This document shows positions 9,836-19,037 of a DNA stretch of 50,345 nucleotides, piece after piece (within the stretch, counting starts at the first letter, position 1; every line of letters begins with the position of its first letter). The position numbers and the translations under genes are program-made. A model generated the notes under the pieces. It saw only the letters and a program-made list of their open reading frames with translations. It did no database searches and was not told the DNA's origin. This DNA is from an uncultured Porticoccus sp. (lineage in GTDB: Bacteria > Pseudomonadota > Gammaproteobacteria > Pseudomonadales > Porticoccaceae), in contig CAJIZZ010000004.1 in NCBI GenBank assembly GCA_905181945.1, positions 1 through 50,345 of the forward strand, written 5' to 3'.

Positions 9836-12800
9836 CTAGGCTCCAGCAGACTCTACTACTTGGTTAATATCAACACTTACAAGCCGAGAAACACCTGCTT
9901 CATGCATGGTCACGCCGATTAACTGGTTGGCCATCTCCATAGCATTTTTATTATGTGATATATAAACAATCTGCACTCTAGACGATATCTCTTTTACCAT
10001 TTTCGCATAGCGATAAACATTTGAATCATCTAATGGCGCATCAACCTCATCCAGCATGCAAAAAGGGGCCGGGTTGAGATAAAAGATAGAGAACACCAAA
10101 GCGATTGCTGTCATTGCCTTTTCGCCACCAGAAAGTAGATGGACTGTTGTATTCTTCTTGCCTGGAGGTCTGGCCATTATAGCAACACCAGCCTCCAGTA
10201 AATCATCACTTGTTAGCTCAAGATAAGAGCGTCCTCCACCAAAGAGCTTAGGAAACAATTCCTGAAAAGAAGCATTAATCAAATCAAATGTTTCTTTAAA
10301 TCTAACACGGGTTTCTCTATCTATTTTTCGAATAGCACTCTCAAGAGTTGCCAATGCTTCTTCTAGCTCGTCATTCTGTTTATCTAGATATTTTTTTCGC
10401 TCAGACCCAACACTATATTCGTCAATTGCAGCTAAATTAATTGGCCCCAGGCGCTGAATACGATTGGATATTTTTTCTAGAGCTTGCTCTAAATCAATAA
10501 GCTCTAATCCATTTGGCAATAAAATAAGCAAGTCTTTAAGATCAAAACCATATTCACTGATTTGCTCAACTATAGTCTGACTACGTGTCTCTAAATCTTG
10601 TGATGACAAGCGCTGCTGTTCAAGCAAAGATCGCTCCTGCTGAATATCAGCCTCTAGGGAATTTCTTTGCTGCTCAAGATCGCGCATTAAATACCCCAGC
10701 TCTTCAACCTCTCTTCTGGAGCCAAGCAACTCATTCTCGGCCTTAAGCCTTAGTTCTAACTGAATAGCCAGCCCCTCTTTTAGTTCTACGCTTGGATCCT
10801 GATCCTGATTGAAAGATTCACGCAATTGCTGTCTTTTCTCGCCCAAACGAGCTGTCTGGTTTTCTAGCCGTTCGATACCCTCAAGAATAGACTGCAATTT
10901 TGTGCTTACTGATTTCTCCCTCATTGCTAAATCATGTGCTTGGTCTCGATCAGCCTGAGACACTCGTCTGATATCATCTAAAATAATTCTTTTTGCGTCA
11001 CGCTGAAGTAGCAACCTCTCTTTTTGTTGTACGTTATTTTTTATCGCATCTAAGGCTAAATCTAATCTTTCATGAGCATCTGATAAGTTTTTTTGTTCAA
11101 TTTTTTTCTGCGTATTAGTTTCTTTTAGCTCATCTTTCATTCTTTTCGAGCGCACAGTAAAATGATTCATCTGTATTTCATTTGCATTAATTTTAGAGCG
11201 CAATTCTGCCTGTTTATTTTGCTTTACCGCTAAATCATTCCTATCAGTTTCTCTTTGAGACTCCAGCTCCCACAATTGTTGTTCATTTATATGTTTTTGT
11301 TGCTCAATTTTATCAGTTTGTACTCGGCAATCTACTAGTTCTTTTTCTAAAGATTCCAGCTCTATCTTTCTCTTTAGCGTCCCTTTAATTGAATCCTGAT
11401 CTCGGGCAATTCGTAACCAGTTTTGCCCTAACCATAGCCCATCTGGGGTCACCACAGACTGGCCAGTCTTCAATTTACCTCTAAGTGCTAATGCAGAGTT
11501 CAAATCATCAACTGCATAAATATTATGAAGCATGACCGGAAGATAGTTATTCGAAGACCCACTCTTAATTTTACCTAAAAGAGATTTAGATATATCTAGC
11601 GAAATAGTGGCGTCTTGATCATAAGAAGAGCGCTCTATCAAAATTAATTCGCCCTGAGCTAGCGAGCCCATACTGATATCCAAACTATCGAGTGTTTCTA
11701 CACATACTGCCTGCAAGTAGCCCCCTAAAACCACCTCAATTGCAGTCTCCCAACCAGATTCAACCTCAATTTTTTCAGCTAAACGCGGATTTTTCTCAAG
11801 ATTTTTGCGTTCTAGCCAAAGTTGGCTTTTATCATCACCCAGTAACGATTTATCCAAAGCCTCTAGTGAAGATTTTCTGCCTGACATGTTTTGCAGGCTG
11901 GTTCGAGATTCATCTAGGCGGGCATCTAATAACTGCGCATTAATTCGGAAATTGTCAATTTTGACTGCTATCTGCTCCAGATTATATTTTTTTAAACTAA
12001 GCTCCGTTTCTGTTTCTGCTAACTTTTTTCCTAAAATATTCAGCTCTTTCTTCAAAGAAATATCGCTTAAACTCTGGTATTCACAAGTAATTTTATCTAT
12101 TTTTTCAGTCAAGCCGCTCAGCAGCTGCTCCAAGAAATTAATCTTTGATTGCTGCACTTCGCCTTGCTGGGATGGACCTGAAGAATTTTGTATAAATTCA
12201 TCCCAAGAAATATGCCAGGCTTTCATTTCTTCTTCGGCCCGCTGAAGCGAGGATCGCGACAAAATTTCTTTTGTACGAGTTTCTTCAAGCACGGGGAGTA
12301 TTTCCTGTAACTCTAACTCCAAAGCTTTTCTTTTTTCACGATCTAAAAATAAATGCCTCTCAGTCTCAATAAAGCTCTGCTCTGTTTCTTCAAAGTCTTT
12401 TTTTAGCTTCTGCGCGCGATCCTGCATATATTGAATTGCCTGCTCAATTCGAGACACTTCAGAGCCTGCCGAATAGTACCTGTCCTGAATTAAATTTAAC
12501 GAATCACTAAGCTCAGTGTAGTTAATACGGTGTTTTTCTAGAACACCATCACATTCAATACGACTAGCGACTGTTTTCTCTATTTTTAAATCATGCCCTG
12601 CAATAACCTTAAGGTGCTCAGCAACATGTTTCGCCATAAAGCGCCATTTTAAAGCTAGCAACTTGGCTTTATTTTGTCGCTCATCTTTTTTCAACTCTGT
12701 GTATTTTTCTGCAGCTCTAGCCTGGCGTTCAAGCCGATTCAGTTGATTTCTCAGCTCCTCGCGTATATCAGCAAGTCTTTCTAAGTTTTCCTTTGTTCTC

Positions 12801-13354
12801 TTAATCCGGCTTTCCGTATCTTTTCGGCGCTCTTTGTATTTAGAGATGCCTGCGGCCTCTTCAATATAAACACGAAGCTCTTCTGGCCTAGCGTCAATAA
12901 GGGTCGATATCATCCCTTGTTCAATAATTGCATAACTTCGTGGACCCAAGCCGGTGCCTAAAAAAATATCAGTAATATCTCTACGGCGACATTTATCACC
13001 ATTTAGGTAATAGCTTGACTGACTATCTCTTGTAACTTTCCGCTTAATGGAGATCTCGCTCCAGCTAGCATATTCCCCGCCGAGACTCCCATCGGAATTA
13101 TCAAAAACCAGTTCAACAGAGGCCTGGCCGACTGCTTTTCGGCTACCGGAACCATTAAAGATAACATCTGTTATCGATTCCCCACGCAATTGCTTCGCGG
13201 AACTCTCACCCATAACCCAGCGAACTGCATCTATGATGTTTGATTTTCCACACCCATTGGGCCCAACTATCGCACACAAACTACTGGGAAGCACAACTGT
13301 AGTGGCATCCACAAAGGACTTAAAGCCAGCCATTTTAATGCACTTTAAACGCAT
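9836..13354 (-). CDS. smc: Chromosome partition protein SMC
   Basis: SMC is the ATPase of the SMC-ScpAB condensin. The 1172-residue product has the N-terminal Walker A GPNGCGKSN at residues 31-39, two very long coiled coils (about 165-495 and 650-1010), a central hinge (about 510-640, IEVESGWETAIEVVLGGYLQ), and a C-terminal head with signature LLSGGEKAMTAIAL and Walker B FCMLDEVDAPLDD. Full length for the family. Having SMC-ScpAB rather than MukBEF fits Pseudomonas-like gammaproteobacteria and excludes enterobacterial lineages. It begins 60 bp after ccmI on the same strand and heads smc-zipA-ligA; partners ScpA and ScpB are encoded at 704-2275. Confidence 0.98.
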   Translation of the reverse strand: MRLKCIKMAGFKSFVDATTVVLPSSLCAIVGPNGCGKSNIIDAVRWVMGESSAKQLRGESITDVIFNGSGSRKAVGQASVELVFDNSDGSLGGEYASWSEISIKRKVTRDSQSSYYLNGDKCRRRDITDIFLGTGLGPRSYAIIEQGMISTLIDARPEELRVYIEEAAGISKYKERRKDTESRIKRTKENLERLADIREELRNQLNRLERQARAAEKYTELKKDERQNKAKLLALKWRFMAKHVAEHLKVIAGHDLKIEKTVASRIECDGVLEKHRINYTELSDSLNLIQDRYYSAGSEVSRIEQAIQYMQDRAQKLKKDFEETEQSFIETERHLFLDREKRKALELELQEILPVLEETRTKEILSRSSLQRAEEEMKAWHISWDEFIQNSSGPSQQGEVQQSKINFLEQLLSGLTEKIDKITCEYQSLSDISLKKELNILGKKLAETETELSLKKYNLEQIAVKIDNFRINAQLLDARLDESRTSLQNMSGRKSSLEALDKSLLGDDKSQLWLERKNLEKNPRLAEKIEVESGWETAIEVVLGGYLQAVCVETLDSLDISMGSLAQGELILIERSSYDQDATISLDISKSLLGKIKSGSSNNYLPVMLHNIYAVDDLNSALALRGKLKTGQSVVTPDGLWLGQNWLRIARDQDSIKGTLKRKIELESLEKELVDCRVQTDKIEQQKHINEQQLWELESQRETDRNDLAVKQNKQAELRSKINANEIQMNHFTVRSKRMKDELKETNTQKKIEQKNLSDAHERLDLALDAIKNNVQQKERLLLQRDAKRIILDDIRRVSQADRDQAHDLAMREKSVSTKLQSILEGIERLENQTARLGEKRQQLRESFNQDQDPSVELKEGLAIQLELRLKAENELLGSRREVEELGYLMRDLEQQRNSLEADIQQERSLLEQQRLSSQDLETRSQTIVEQISEYGFDLKDLLILLPNGLELIDLEQALEKISNRIQRLGPINLAAIDEYSVGSERKKYLDKQNDELEEALATLESAIRKIDRETRVRFKETFDLINASFQELFPKLFGGGRSYLELTSDDLLEAGVAIMARPPGKKNTTVHLLSGGEKAMTAIALVFSIFYLNPAPFCMLDEVDAPLDDSNVYRYAKMVKEISSRVQIVYISHNKNAMEMANQLIGVTMHEAGVSRLVSVDINQVVESAGA

Positions 13355-13414
13355 GAATATCTCTTCTCACGGTGTATTGCAATATGCTAAACGAGCTTAC
13401 CTGTAGTCACAAGC

Positions 13415-14623
13415 CTATATCTTCTTATCAATCTGTATCTTTACAGTTCGTGACCCCTGCACCTTGATCTTTCCAGTTGACCCCTGGTAATCGCCATGAG
13501 AAGGAGTCGCAGAACCTGATACAGAAACTCTAGCAAAAATCTCTAAAAAATCGACTGAGGATAAAATTTTTCCACCCATCATAGACATAGTATCGTCCAA
13601 AATAACAGTTGCAGGGAAATCGCCCACAAGCAACTTTATTGCCGCCAAAGGCTTTGGTTCCCCTCCCCATTCTTTCGCATAAACATACATAACCTGACCC
13701 TTTGTAATTTTATACTCTGGAGATACCGAAATCTTTATAGATAGAGTGAAAATATCCTCCTTAAGCAGTTTTTGAGCATAGGAAATTCCTGATTTTAGTG
13801 CATCAGCCTCTGCGGTGTTTGCAGGAATGACCAACAATGCATTCTTCCAACTCTTAATGGCTAACTTGTAACTATTTGACTCAAAATAGCGGATCCCTTG
13901 AAGGCCCAAAGCTATTGGGTTGCTTGGGTTTAAACTTAATGCGTCGTCTAAAATAAGGTTTACCTTCTCGCTAAATTTTTTATCTTCTAAAAAATATGTT
14001 GCCTGCGCATATTCTGACATTAACTCGGAATCATTAGGTCTAGCATTTAAGGCCTCGAAATAAGATGACTGTGCGTCCCTGAAATTACCATCTTCCATTT
14101 GAAGTTGCGCCAATGTCACCAGATAAAATGGATGATCGGGCTCGCTCAGCAGCCTACTAGACATTTTTTTCTGTATTTTCTTACTTAAGGCTTTACGGTC
14201 TATGTCGTTCATAGGAATAGAGGCACGTTTTTTTAACAAATCTGTAATATTAAGATCAGCGCTGGCACCCAAGTAATGGTATAGGCTAAACACAAATATA
14301 GGCGTCAGTAGCAAACTAAGGAGGATTATCCATGCACCCCTATCTGCATACTCTTTTTTTGGATACTTGGATTCATTTACCGCATCCAACAGCAAGATGC
14401 GTTTTTGCTCCAACAAAAGTTCAGAGTATTCTGTATCGTCAATTACACCCCCTGCCAATTGGAAGTCTAGCTCTGCTTGTTGATCTTTAAATGCAAGAAT
14501 ATTTTCTGCTATTTTGTCATCAGGGCGCAGGGTTGGGATTTCCTGCCGGATCCTACTTTTAAGCAAAGGAATAATAATAAAAATTGCAGCCAAAAGGGTA
14601 AGAAAAGCAAAAACTAGCCACAT
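13415..14623 (-). CDS. ccmI: Cytochrome c biogenesis protein CcmI
   Basis: CcmI is the membrane-bound TPR protein that chaperones apocytochrome c to the CcmF-CcmH heme lyase. The 402-residue product has two N-terminal transmembrane segments (about residues 1-20 and 95-115) flanking a cytoplasmic loop, then periplasmic TPR repeats (about 155-290, e.g. PFYLVTLAQLQMEDGNFRDA). The C-terminal domain is the family's cytochrome-interacting end. The ATG overlaps the ccmH stop (TGATG at 14621-14625), so translation is coupled; a GTG one codon upstream is an alternative. It is a separate gene here, unlike the E. coli CcmH, which is a CcmH-CcmI fusion. Confidence 0.92.
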   Translation of the reverse strand: MWLVFAFLTLLAAIFIIIPLLKSRIRQEIPTLRPDDKIAENILAFKDQQAELDFQLAGGVIDDTEYSELLLEQKRILLLDAVNESKYPKKEYADRGAWIILLSLLLTPIFVFSLYHYLGASADLNITDLLKKRASIPMNDIDRKALSKKIQKKMSSRLLSEPDHPFYLVTLAQLQMEDGNFRDAQSSYFEALNARPNDSELMSEYAQATYFLEDKKFSEKVNLILDDALSLNPSNPIALGLQGIRYFESNSYKLAIKSWKNALLVIPANTAEADALKSGISYAQKLLKEDIFTLSIKISVSPEYKITKGQVMYVYAKEWGGEPKPLAAIKLLVGDFPATVILDDTMSMMGGKILSSVDFLEIFARVSVSGSATPSHGDYQGSTGKIKVQGSRTVKIQIDKKI

Positions 14624-15132
14624 CACTTGCTGACCCCATCGGAATCAAGGTGTCTATTTTTATGGGTCTCCATCAAGAGCTCCTCTAAATGAAGCTGTTC
14701 ACTGGCCTTAAATTTAACAACAGTTTGATTTTCAGCTAAACGAGAACGGCGTATAAAAAAAACAAAGGTGAGGCTAATTAAAAATAAGGCGCCCGGGGCA
14801 AACCAAAGAATAAAAGTCGTTGTCTTTAGGGGGGGGCGGTACATCACAAAGTCACCATAACGGGCCACCAAAAAGCTAACAATGTCGTTATCGGACTTGC
14901 CTGCTTCAAGCATAAAATAAACTTGGTCTCTTAAATCAACAGCTATAAGTGAATTTGAGTCAGCTAAATTTTGATTTTGACATTTCGGGCAACGCAGCTC
15001 ATTGCTTAAAATATGGTAACGATGGCGAAGCTGCTCTGAAGAAAAAGATCTCGCCTCTAAAGCCAAAGCGGTCGAGCCAAATGGCATCATCAATAATAAT
15101 ATCATCAGAGTGATGTATAACCTTCTACTCAC
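14623..15132 (-). CDS. ccmH: Cytochrome c biogenesis protein CcmH
   Basis: CcmH is the thiol-reducing subunit that prepares the CXXCH motif of apocytochrome c for heme ligation. The 169-residue product has an N-terminal signal/anchor (about residues 6-24), the family motif LRCPKCQNQNLADSNS with the redox CXXC (about residues 46-60), and a second transmembrane helix (about 103-125) followed by a cytoplasmic tail. The start is GTG 15132 with AAGGA 11 nt upstream. The stop overlaps the ccmI ATG. Only 47 bp separate it from the inserted gene at 15180, so it probably depends on transcription through that gene. Confidence 0.93.
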   Translation of the reverse strand: MSRRLYITLMILLLMMPFGSTALALEARSFSSEQLRHRYHILSNELRCPKCQNQNLADSNSLIAVDLRDQVYFMLEAGKSDNDIVSFLVARYGDFVMYRPPLKTTTFILWFAPGALFLISLTFVFFIRRSRLAENQTVVKFKASEQLHLEELLMETHKNRHLDSDGVSK

Positions 15133-15179
15133 TTGTTTTTCCTTGATTTACAAATTAGCAACATGTAACGTTTTGCGTC

Positions 15180-15548
15180 TTATTCCTCAAATGCTTTTTC
15201 TGCAGCACGAAATGCTTCTTGCAAGGCAGGGGCTCCAATGTAGGGTGCTGTATGCAACAGTATTTCCTGTATTTCTTCTTTGGAGCAACCATTATTAATT
15301 GCGCCACGAATATGGCCTTTAAGCTCTATCGGGGATTTTAGTGCGGCCAATACTGCTATAGTGATAACGCTACGTATTTTTAATGGTAGCGTCTCTCTGC
15401 TCCAAATAGCCCCCCAGCAGTTCTCATTGATATAATCCTGCACAGGTTTGCTAAAATCTGTAACAGAATCCATTGCTTTATCAACAAATTTATCCCCCAT
15501 AACTTGACGACGGGTGGCCATACCTTTTTGATAATTCTCATGAGCCAT
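15180..15548 (-). CDS. Carboxymuconolactone decarboxylase-family protein inside the ccm operon
   Basis: The 122-residue product matches the carboxymuconolactone decarboxylase (CMD/PcaC/AhpD-like) fold: all-helical, with RETLPLKIRSVITIAVLAAL (51-70), ELKGHIRGAINNGCSKEEI holding H79 (75-93) and ILLHTAPYIGAPALQEAFRA (96-115). There is no AhpD-type CXXC pair, so peroxidase activity is unlikely; it resembles PcaC-like small proteins of unknown substrate. ATG 15548 was chosen for its strong GGGGA ribosome binding site. An upstream in-frame ATG at 15569 lacks one. It lies between ccmG and ccmH, where no such gene normally sits, and its leader carries five 8-bp repeats. A role in cytochrome maturation is not implied by the family. 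Confidence 0.85.
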   Translation of the reverse strand: MAHENYQKGMATRRQVMGDKFVDKAMDSVTDFSKPVQDYINENCWGAIWSRETLPLKIRSVITIAVLAALKSPIELKGHIRGAINNGCSKEEIQEILLHTAPYIGAPALQEAFRAAEKAFEE

Positions 15549-15571
15549 TCTTTTCCCCTTTTTAGGCATTT

Positions 15572-15611
15572 ATGTAAGCATGTAAGCATGTAAGCATGTA
15601 AGCATGTAAGC
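15572..15611. repeat. Five tandem copies of an 8-bp unit (ATGTAAGC)
   Basis: Five perfect, uninterrupted copies of ATGTAAGC run over 40 bp in the leader of the CMD-family gene, 24 bp upstream of its start codon. On the coding (minus) strand the unit is GCTTACAT and each junction creates an ATG. Arrays like this can change copy number by slipped-strand mispairing. Any effect here would be on leader length or spurious initiation rather than reading frame. Confidence 0.95.
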
Positions 15612-15654
15612 AAATTTTAAATCTTATTGATTTTTGTCAATTGTTTTAATAAAT

Positions 15655-16191
15655 CTACTTAATGCTCTCCCAAACAGGAAGAAGATGGTCATACCAAATA
15701 CGATCATCTATCACCCCAACATGCTTGTATCTAATTATACCCATTCCGTCTATCAAATAGGTCTCAGGGGCGCCAAAGACACCTAGATTCATAGCAAATC
15801 TACCAATGTTATCAATAATGCTTAAAGCATAAGGGTCCTTCATTTCAAGCAGCCAGTTCTTAGCTTTTTTCCCATTATCCTTATAGTTTAGACCAACAAT
15901 ACGGACGCCTTGCGAAGAAAGCTTGAGTAAATACGAGTGTTCAATTCTGCATGAAAAACACCAAGTAGCCCATACATTCAGTAATGACGGTTCGCCTAAA
16001 AAAATTTCCTGACCTACATATCGATCCTCGTCACCCAAAACACGTAAAGAGAATTCAGGAACAGAGCGATCCAGCAATGCAGAAGGCATAGCATTAGGAT
16101 CACGACCTAATGCAACTACTAGGAATACAGCAACTATGATGAAGATCAACAGGGGTAGGAAAAGTTTCAGTCTATACACTAACTGCACCAT
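15655..16191 (-). CDS. ccmG: Thiol:disulfide interchange protein CcmG/DsbE
   Basis: CcmG is a membrane-anchored periplasmic thioredoxin that passes reducing equivalents to CcmH and apocytochrome c. From ATG 16191 the product has 178 residues. It has an N-terminal transmembrane anchor (about residues 8-28), then the CcmG-specific PSLLNVWATWCFSCRIEH with the redox pair CFSC, GVRIVGLNYKDNGKKAKNWL, and GVFGAPETYLIDGMGIIRYK with the cis-proline region. E. coli has WCPTC at this site; the FS dipeptide is less common. A TTG at 16224 could add 11 residues. It follows ccmF and is separated from ccmH by the CMD-family gene. Confidence 0.94.
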   Translation of the reverse strand: MVQLVYRLKLFLPLLIFIIVAVFLVVALGRDPNAMPSALLDRSVPEFSLRVLGDEDRYVGQEIFLGEPSLLNVWATWCFSCRIEHSYLLKLSSQGVRIVGLNYKDNGKKAKNWLLEMKDPYALSIIDNIGRFAMNLGVFGAPETYLIDGMGIIRYKHVGVIDDRIWYDHLLPVWESIK

Positions 16192-16245
16192 ATGAGTTTT
16201 ATCATTTTGTGTGACTCCCGCCAAAGCATATTATTTTCTGTAATG

Positions 16246-18198
16246 TTATGCATGGACAGCCTTTCTTCGGTTAATCCTGTAACGCCGATCTAGCAATGCT
16301 ATTAATGCCCCTAAAGCGATAAAAGCACTGCCAAGCCATATCCATATTACAAAAGGTTTTACATACACGCGGAGTGCCCAAGCTTCACCTTTGAGAGGTT
16401 CCCCTAAGGCTACGTATAGGTCGCGGAATATCCCGCTATCTATCGACGCCTCTGTCATAGTTTGACCGCTGGCTAAATACCGACGTTTCTGGGGATAAAG
16501 TACAGCAACAGCAGAATCATCTCTAGTGACAGCTATCTCTGCCTGATCAGCAATATAATTTGGACCCTTAAAGGGACCTATGGCTACAAATTTAAACTGG
16601 TAGCCGGCCACATTAACCTGATCTCCGGGCTCCATACGAATATCACGTTGTACGCTATATGTGCTTGTTAGACCAACACCAATGATGCATATAGCAACAC
16701 CAATATGAGCAACAACCATCCCATAATAGCTTGCATTTAGCCGAATGAGTCCATGCAGGACTGATCTAGAGGTTTGTGCAGATTTCCTCCACACATCCCT
16801 AAGTGTAATAAAAATAATCCATAATGCTACCATTACTGTTACAGCAGCAATAGGTTCGTAACCTTCATAAAAAAATGGAAATAGTCCACCTAAAAAAATC
16901 GAACACACCAAGGGGCCATTAAAGTAATGGCGCACACTGACTGTAGTGCTTCTCTTCCAGCGCAACACAGAGCCAATCGGCATTAAAATCGCCAGAAGCA
17001 AGGTTAAAGGCACAAAAAATAAATTAAAGTAAGGGGGTCCAACAGAGATTTTCCCCCAGCCTAAAACGTCTGCAATTAACGGGTACAATGTGCCCAGAAG
17101 AATCACAACTGTTAGGCTCATTAAAAGTAGATTGTTAATAAGTATAAACATCTCTTTAGACAAATCAGAAAACCCTGAAGGAGCGTTCTTTGTTGGTCCC
17201 TTAAGGGCAAAAAGTAACAACGAGCCCCCAATCACAATAACAAGAAAGGTGAGAATAAAAACACCCCTAGTAGGATCTGAGGCAAAAGCATGAACTGACG
17301 TAAGCACCCCGGAGCGTACCAAAAAAGTACCTAGGAGGCTTAGAGAAAAAGCGATAATGGCAAGTAGTAATGTCCAGCTCCTAAACACCCCGCGCTTTTC
17401 GGTTGCAGAAAGGCTGTGGATTAAGGCTGTACAGACAAGCCATGGCATAAACGAAGCATTCTCTACTGGGTCCCAAAACCACCATCCGCCCCAACCAAGC
17501 TCATAATATGCCCACCAACTTCCCAGAGATATTCCTAGGGTCAAAAATATCCAGGAAACAAGAGTCCAGGGTCGGACCCAACGAGCCCATGCTGAATCAG
17601 TGTCGCCAGACAACAACGCAGCAATAGAAAAAGAAAAGGCAACAGATAGTCCGACATAGCCCATATAAAGCATAGGAGGATGAAATATCAAACCGACATC
17701 CTGCAATAAAGGGTTTAAGTCAGCCCCTTCACTGGGGAAAAAAGGTAAGCTTCTGTCAAATGGGTTTGAAGTGAACAGCAAAAAAAAGTAGAAACCTACA
17801 CTAATAAAACCCATCACAGCTAGAACTCTCGCAACTAAGTGTGCAGGCAAGTTAGCGCTGAAAATTGATACAGCTGAACTCCAAAGGGCAAGGATAAAAA
17901 CCCAGAGCAATAATGAACCCTCATGAGCGCCCCATACCGCACTTATCTTGTACCGATCAGGTAATAGTGTATTTGAGTTTTCAGCAACATATCTAACAGA
18001 AAAGTCATCATTGAGAAAAAGAAAGATTAGGCACCCAAAGCTGATCAACACAAATAGAGTCTGTGCTGCCACGAGAGGCCTGACGGTAGACATCCATAGG
18101 CGATTCCCTGCAAAGGCACCAATTTGTGGAATTATTGCCTGCATGAGAGCTAAAGCTAGCGCAAGTATTAATGCAAAATGGCCGTATTCAGCTATCAT
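16246..18198 (-). CDS. ccmF: Cytochrome c heme lyase subunit CcmF
   Basis: CcmF is the large integral-membrane heme lyase that attaches heme to apocytochrome c with CcmH and CcmI. The 650-residue product has about 14-15 transmembrane helices and the tryptophan-rich WWD signature GWGGWWFWDPVENASFMPW (about residues 233-251) that presents heme in the periplasm. Conserved histidines flank it (e.g. GAHEGSLLLW, LIFHPPMLYMGYVG). A periplasmic C-terminal domain begins near residue 530. Full length for the family (E. coli 647). It begins 52 bp after ccmE. Confidence 0.97.
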   Translation of the reverse strand: MIAEYGHFALILALALALMQAIIPQIGAFAGNRLWMSTVRPLVAAQTLFVLISFGCLIFLFLNDDFSVRYVAENSNTLLPDRYKISAVWGAHEGSLLLWVFILALWSSAVSIFSANLPAHLVARVLAVMGFISVGFYFFLLFTSNPFDRSLPFFPSEGADLNPLLQDVGLIFHPPMLYMGYVGLSVAFSFSIAALLSGDTDSAWARWVRPWTLVSWIFLTLGISLGSWWAYYELGWGGWWFWDPVENASFMPWLVCTALIHSLSATEKRGVFRSWTLLLAIIAFSLSLLGTFLVRSGVLTSVHAFASDPTRGVFILTFLVIVIGGSLLLFALKGPTKNAPSGFSDLSKEMFILINNLLLMSLTVVILLGTLYPLIADVLGWGKISVGPPYFNLFFVPLTLLLAILMPIGSVLRWKRSTTVSVRHYFNGPLVCSIFLGGLFPFFYEGYEPIAAVTVMVALWIIFITLRDVWRKSAQTSRSVLHGLIRLNASYYGMVVAHIGVAICIIGVGLTSTYSVQRDIRMEPGDQVNVAGYQFKFVAIGPFKGPNYIADQAEIAVTRDDSAVAVLYPQKRRYLASGQTMTEASIDSGIFRDLYVALGEPLKGEAWALRVYVKPFVIWIWLGSAFIALGALIALLDRRYRINRRKAVHA

Positions 18199-18250
18199 TA
18201 TTTTATCCTATAGCTATACCCCTGTTTGTCGACAGGATTCAAGCGGAGTC

Positions 18251-18724
18251 TTAGTTATTGTTCAGGCTACCAGCCTCAGAATTTAATTTTTTAGTATGCA
18301 GACGAGCTTCATCCATGGCAAAAGTCACTTCTGGAGGCATGTAATTTTCATCATGTTTGGCCAAAACTGTAGATGCAATAAAGATAAAATTCTCATCAAG
18401 TTTTCCTGTCGCTACGGCGCCGCCGCCCTCAGCAAACATATCAGGAAGGATGCCTTCATGCTGCACTTTAACTTCTGAAACCCCATCTGTTACCTTGAAA
18501 ATGCTTAGCAACGAGTCTTCGGCTCGGATCAAACTTCCCTCTACAACCATTCCGCCTACACGAATATTTACGTTTATCGGAGCCTCACCAAGAACTACAC
18601 TTGAGGGGGTATAAAAAAGATTAATATTTTTCCGTAAAGCAAAACTCATCAAACCGACTGCAATAGAAGTCATCACAACAATAAAAATTACCATAGTTAG
18701 GCGATAACGTCTTAAGGGGTGCAT
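18251..18724 (-). CDS. ccmE: Periplasmic heme chaperone CcmE
   Basis: CcmE binds heme covalently in the periplasm through a histidine and delivers it to CcmF. The 157-residue product has a single N-terminal transmembrane anchor (about residues 10-30) and the OB-fold domain with LRVGGMV-like NVNIRVGGMVVEGSL, HEGILPDMFAEGGGAVATG, and the heme-attachment motif LAKHDENYMPPEV with H124 and Y128. The C-terminal 25 residues are polar and unstructured, as usual. It lies between ccmD and ccmF in the standard order. Confidence 0.97.
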   Translation of the reverse strand: MHPLRRYRLTMVIFIVVMTSIAVGLMSFALRKNINLFYTPSSVVLGEAPINVNIRVGGMVVEGSLIRAEDSLLSIFKVTDGVSEVKVQHEGILPDMFAEGGGAVATGKLDENFIFIASTVLAKHDENYMPPEVTFAMDEARLHTKKLNSEAGSLNNN

Positions 18725-18797
18725 AAGTTTCTCTCAAAATAGAACTGACAAATAGAGATTTTTTATCTATTCGAAAAAAATCAACAGGCATCAATAC

Positions 18798-18983
18798 CTA
18801 CGAATATCCAGTGGAATCATAATGACGCTGTTTCTTTATCTCTTTAATTATATTTTTTTTGCGAAAAAAGGGAGCGACAAGCAAAAAAGCCAGTACACCC
18901 AGTGATGAAAAATAAGCAACCCAGACATAGTAGCCGTGGCCCCCCATATACAAAAAATCGTTAAAATTCTCGAACTGAAACAT
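18798..18983 (-). CDS. ccmD: Heme exporter protein CcmD
   Basis: CcmD is a small membrane protein that helps release holo-CcmE from CcmABC. The 61-residue product has the typical opening with FLYMGGHGYYVWVAY (about residues 10-25), a single transmembrane helix (about 19-40) and a basic cytoplasmic tail (FRKKNIIKEIKKQRH). Small size, the glycine-histidine-tyrosine motif and location between ccmC and ccmE make the call firm despite the family's low conservation. Confidence 0.92.
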   Translation of the reverse strand: MFQFENFNDFLYMGGHGYYVWVAYFSSLGVLAFLLVAPFFRKKNIIKEIKKQRHYDSTGYS

Positions 18984-19037
18984 TATTATCGCCTATAAAC
19001 CGAGATTTCATAAGATTAAACCTTACGCATAGCTAGA

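Noticed and set aside
11692-12245. Plus-strand frames of 83 and 146 codons inside smc
   Set aside because: They are antisense to a well-conserved coiled-coil coding region, have no family match or ribosome binding site and carry no independent coding signal.
15380-15613. Minus-strand frame starting in the octamer array (MLTCLHAYMLTCLH...)
   Set aside because: Its N-terminus is just the translated repeat and the rest overlaps the CMD gene out of frame; the CMD frame has the family match and the ribosome binding site.
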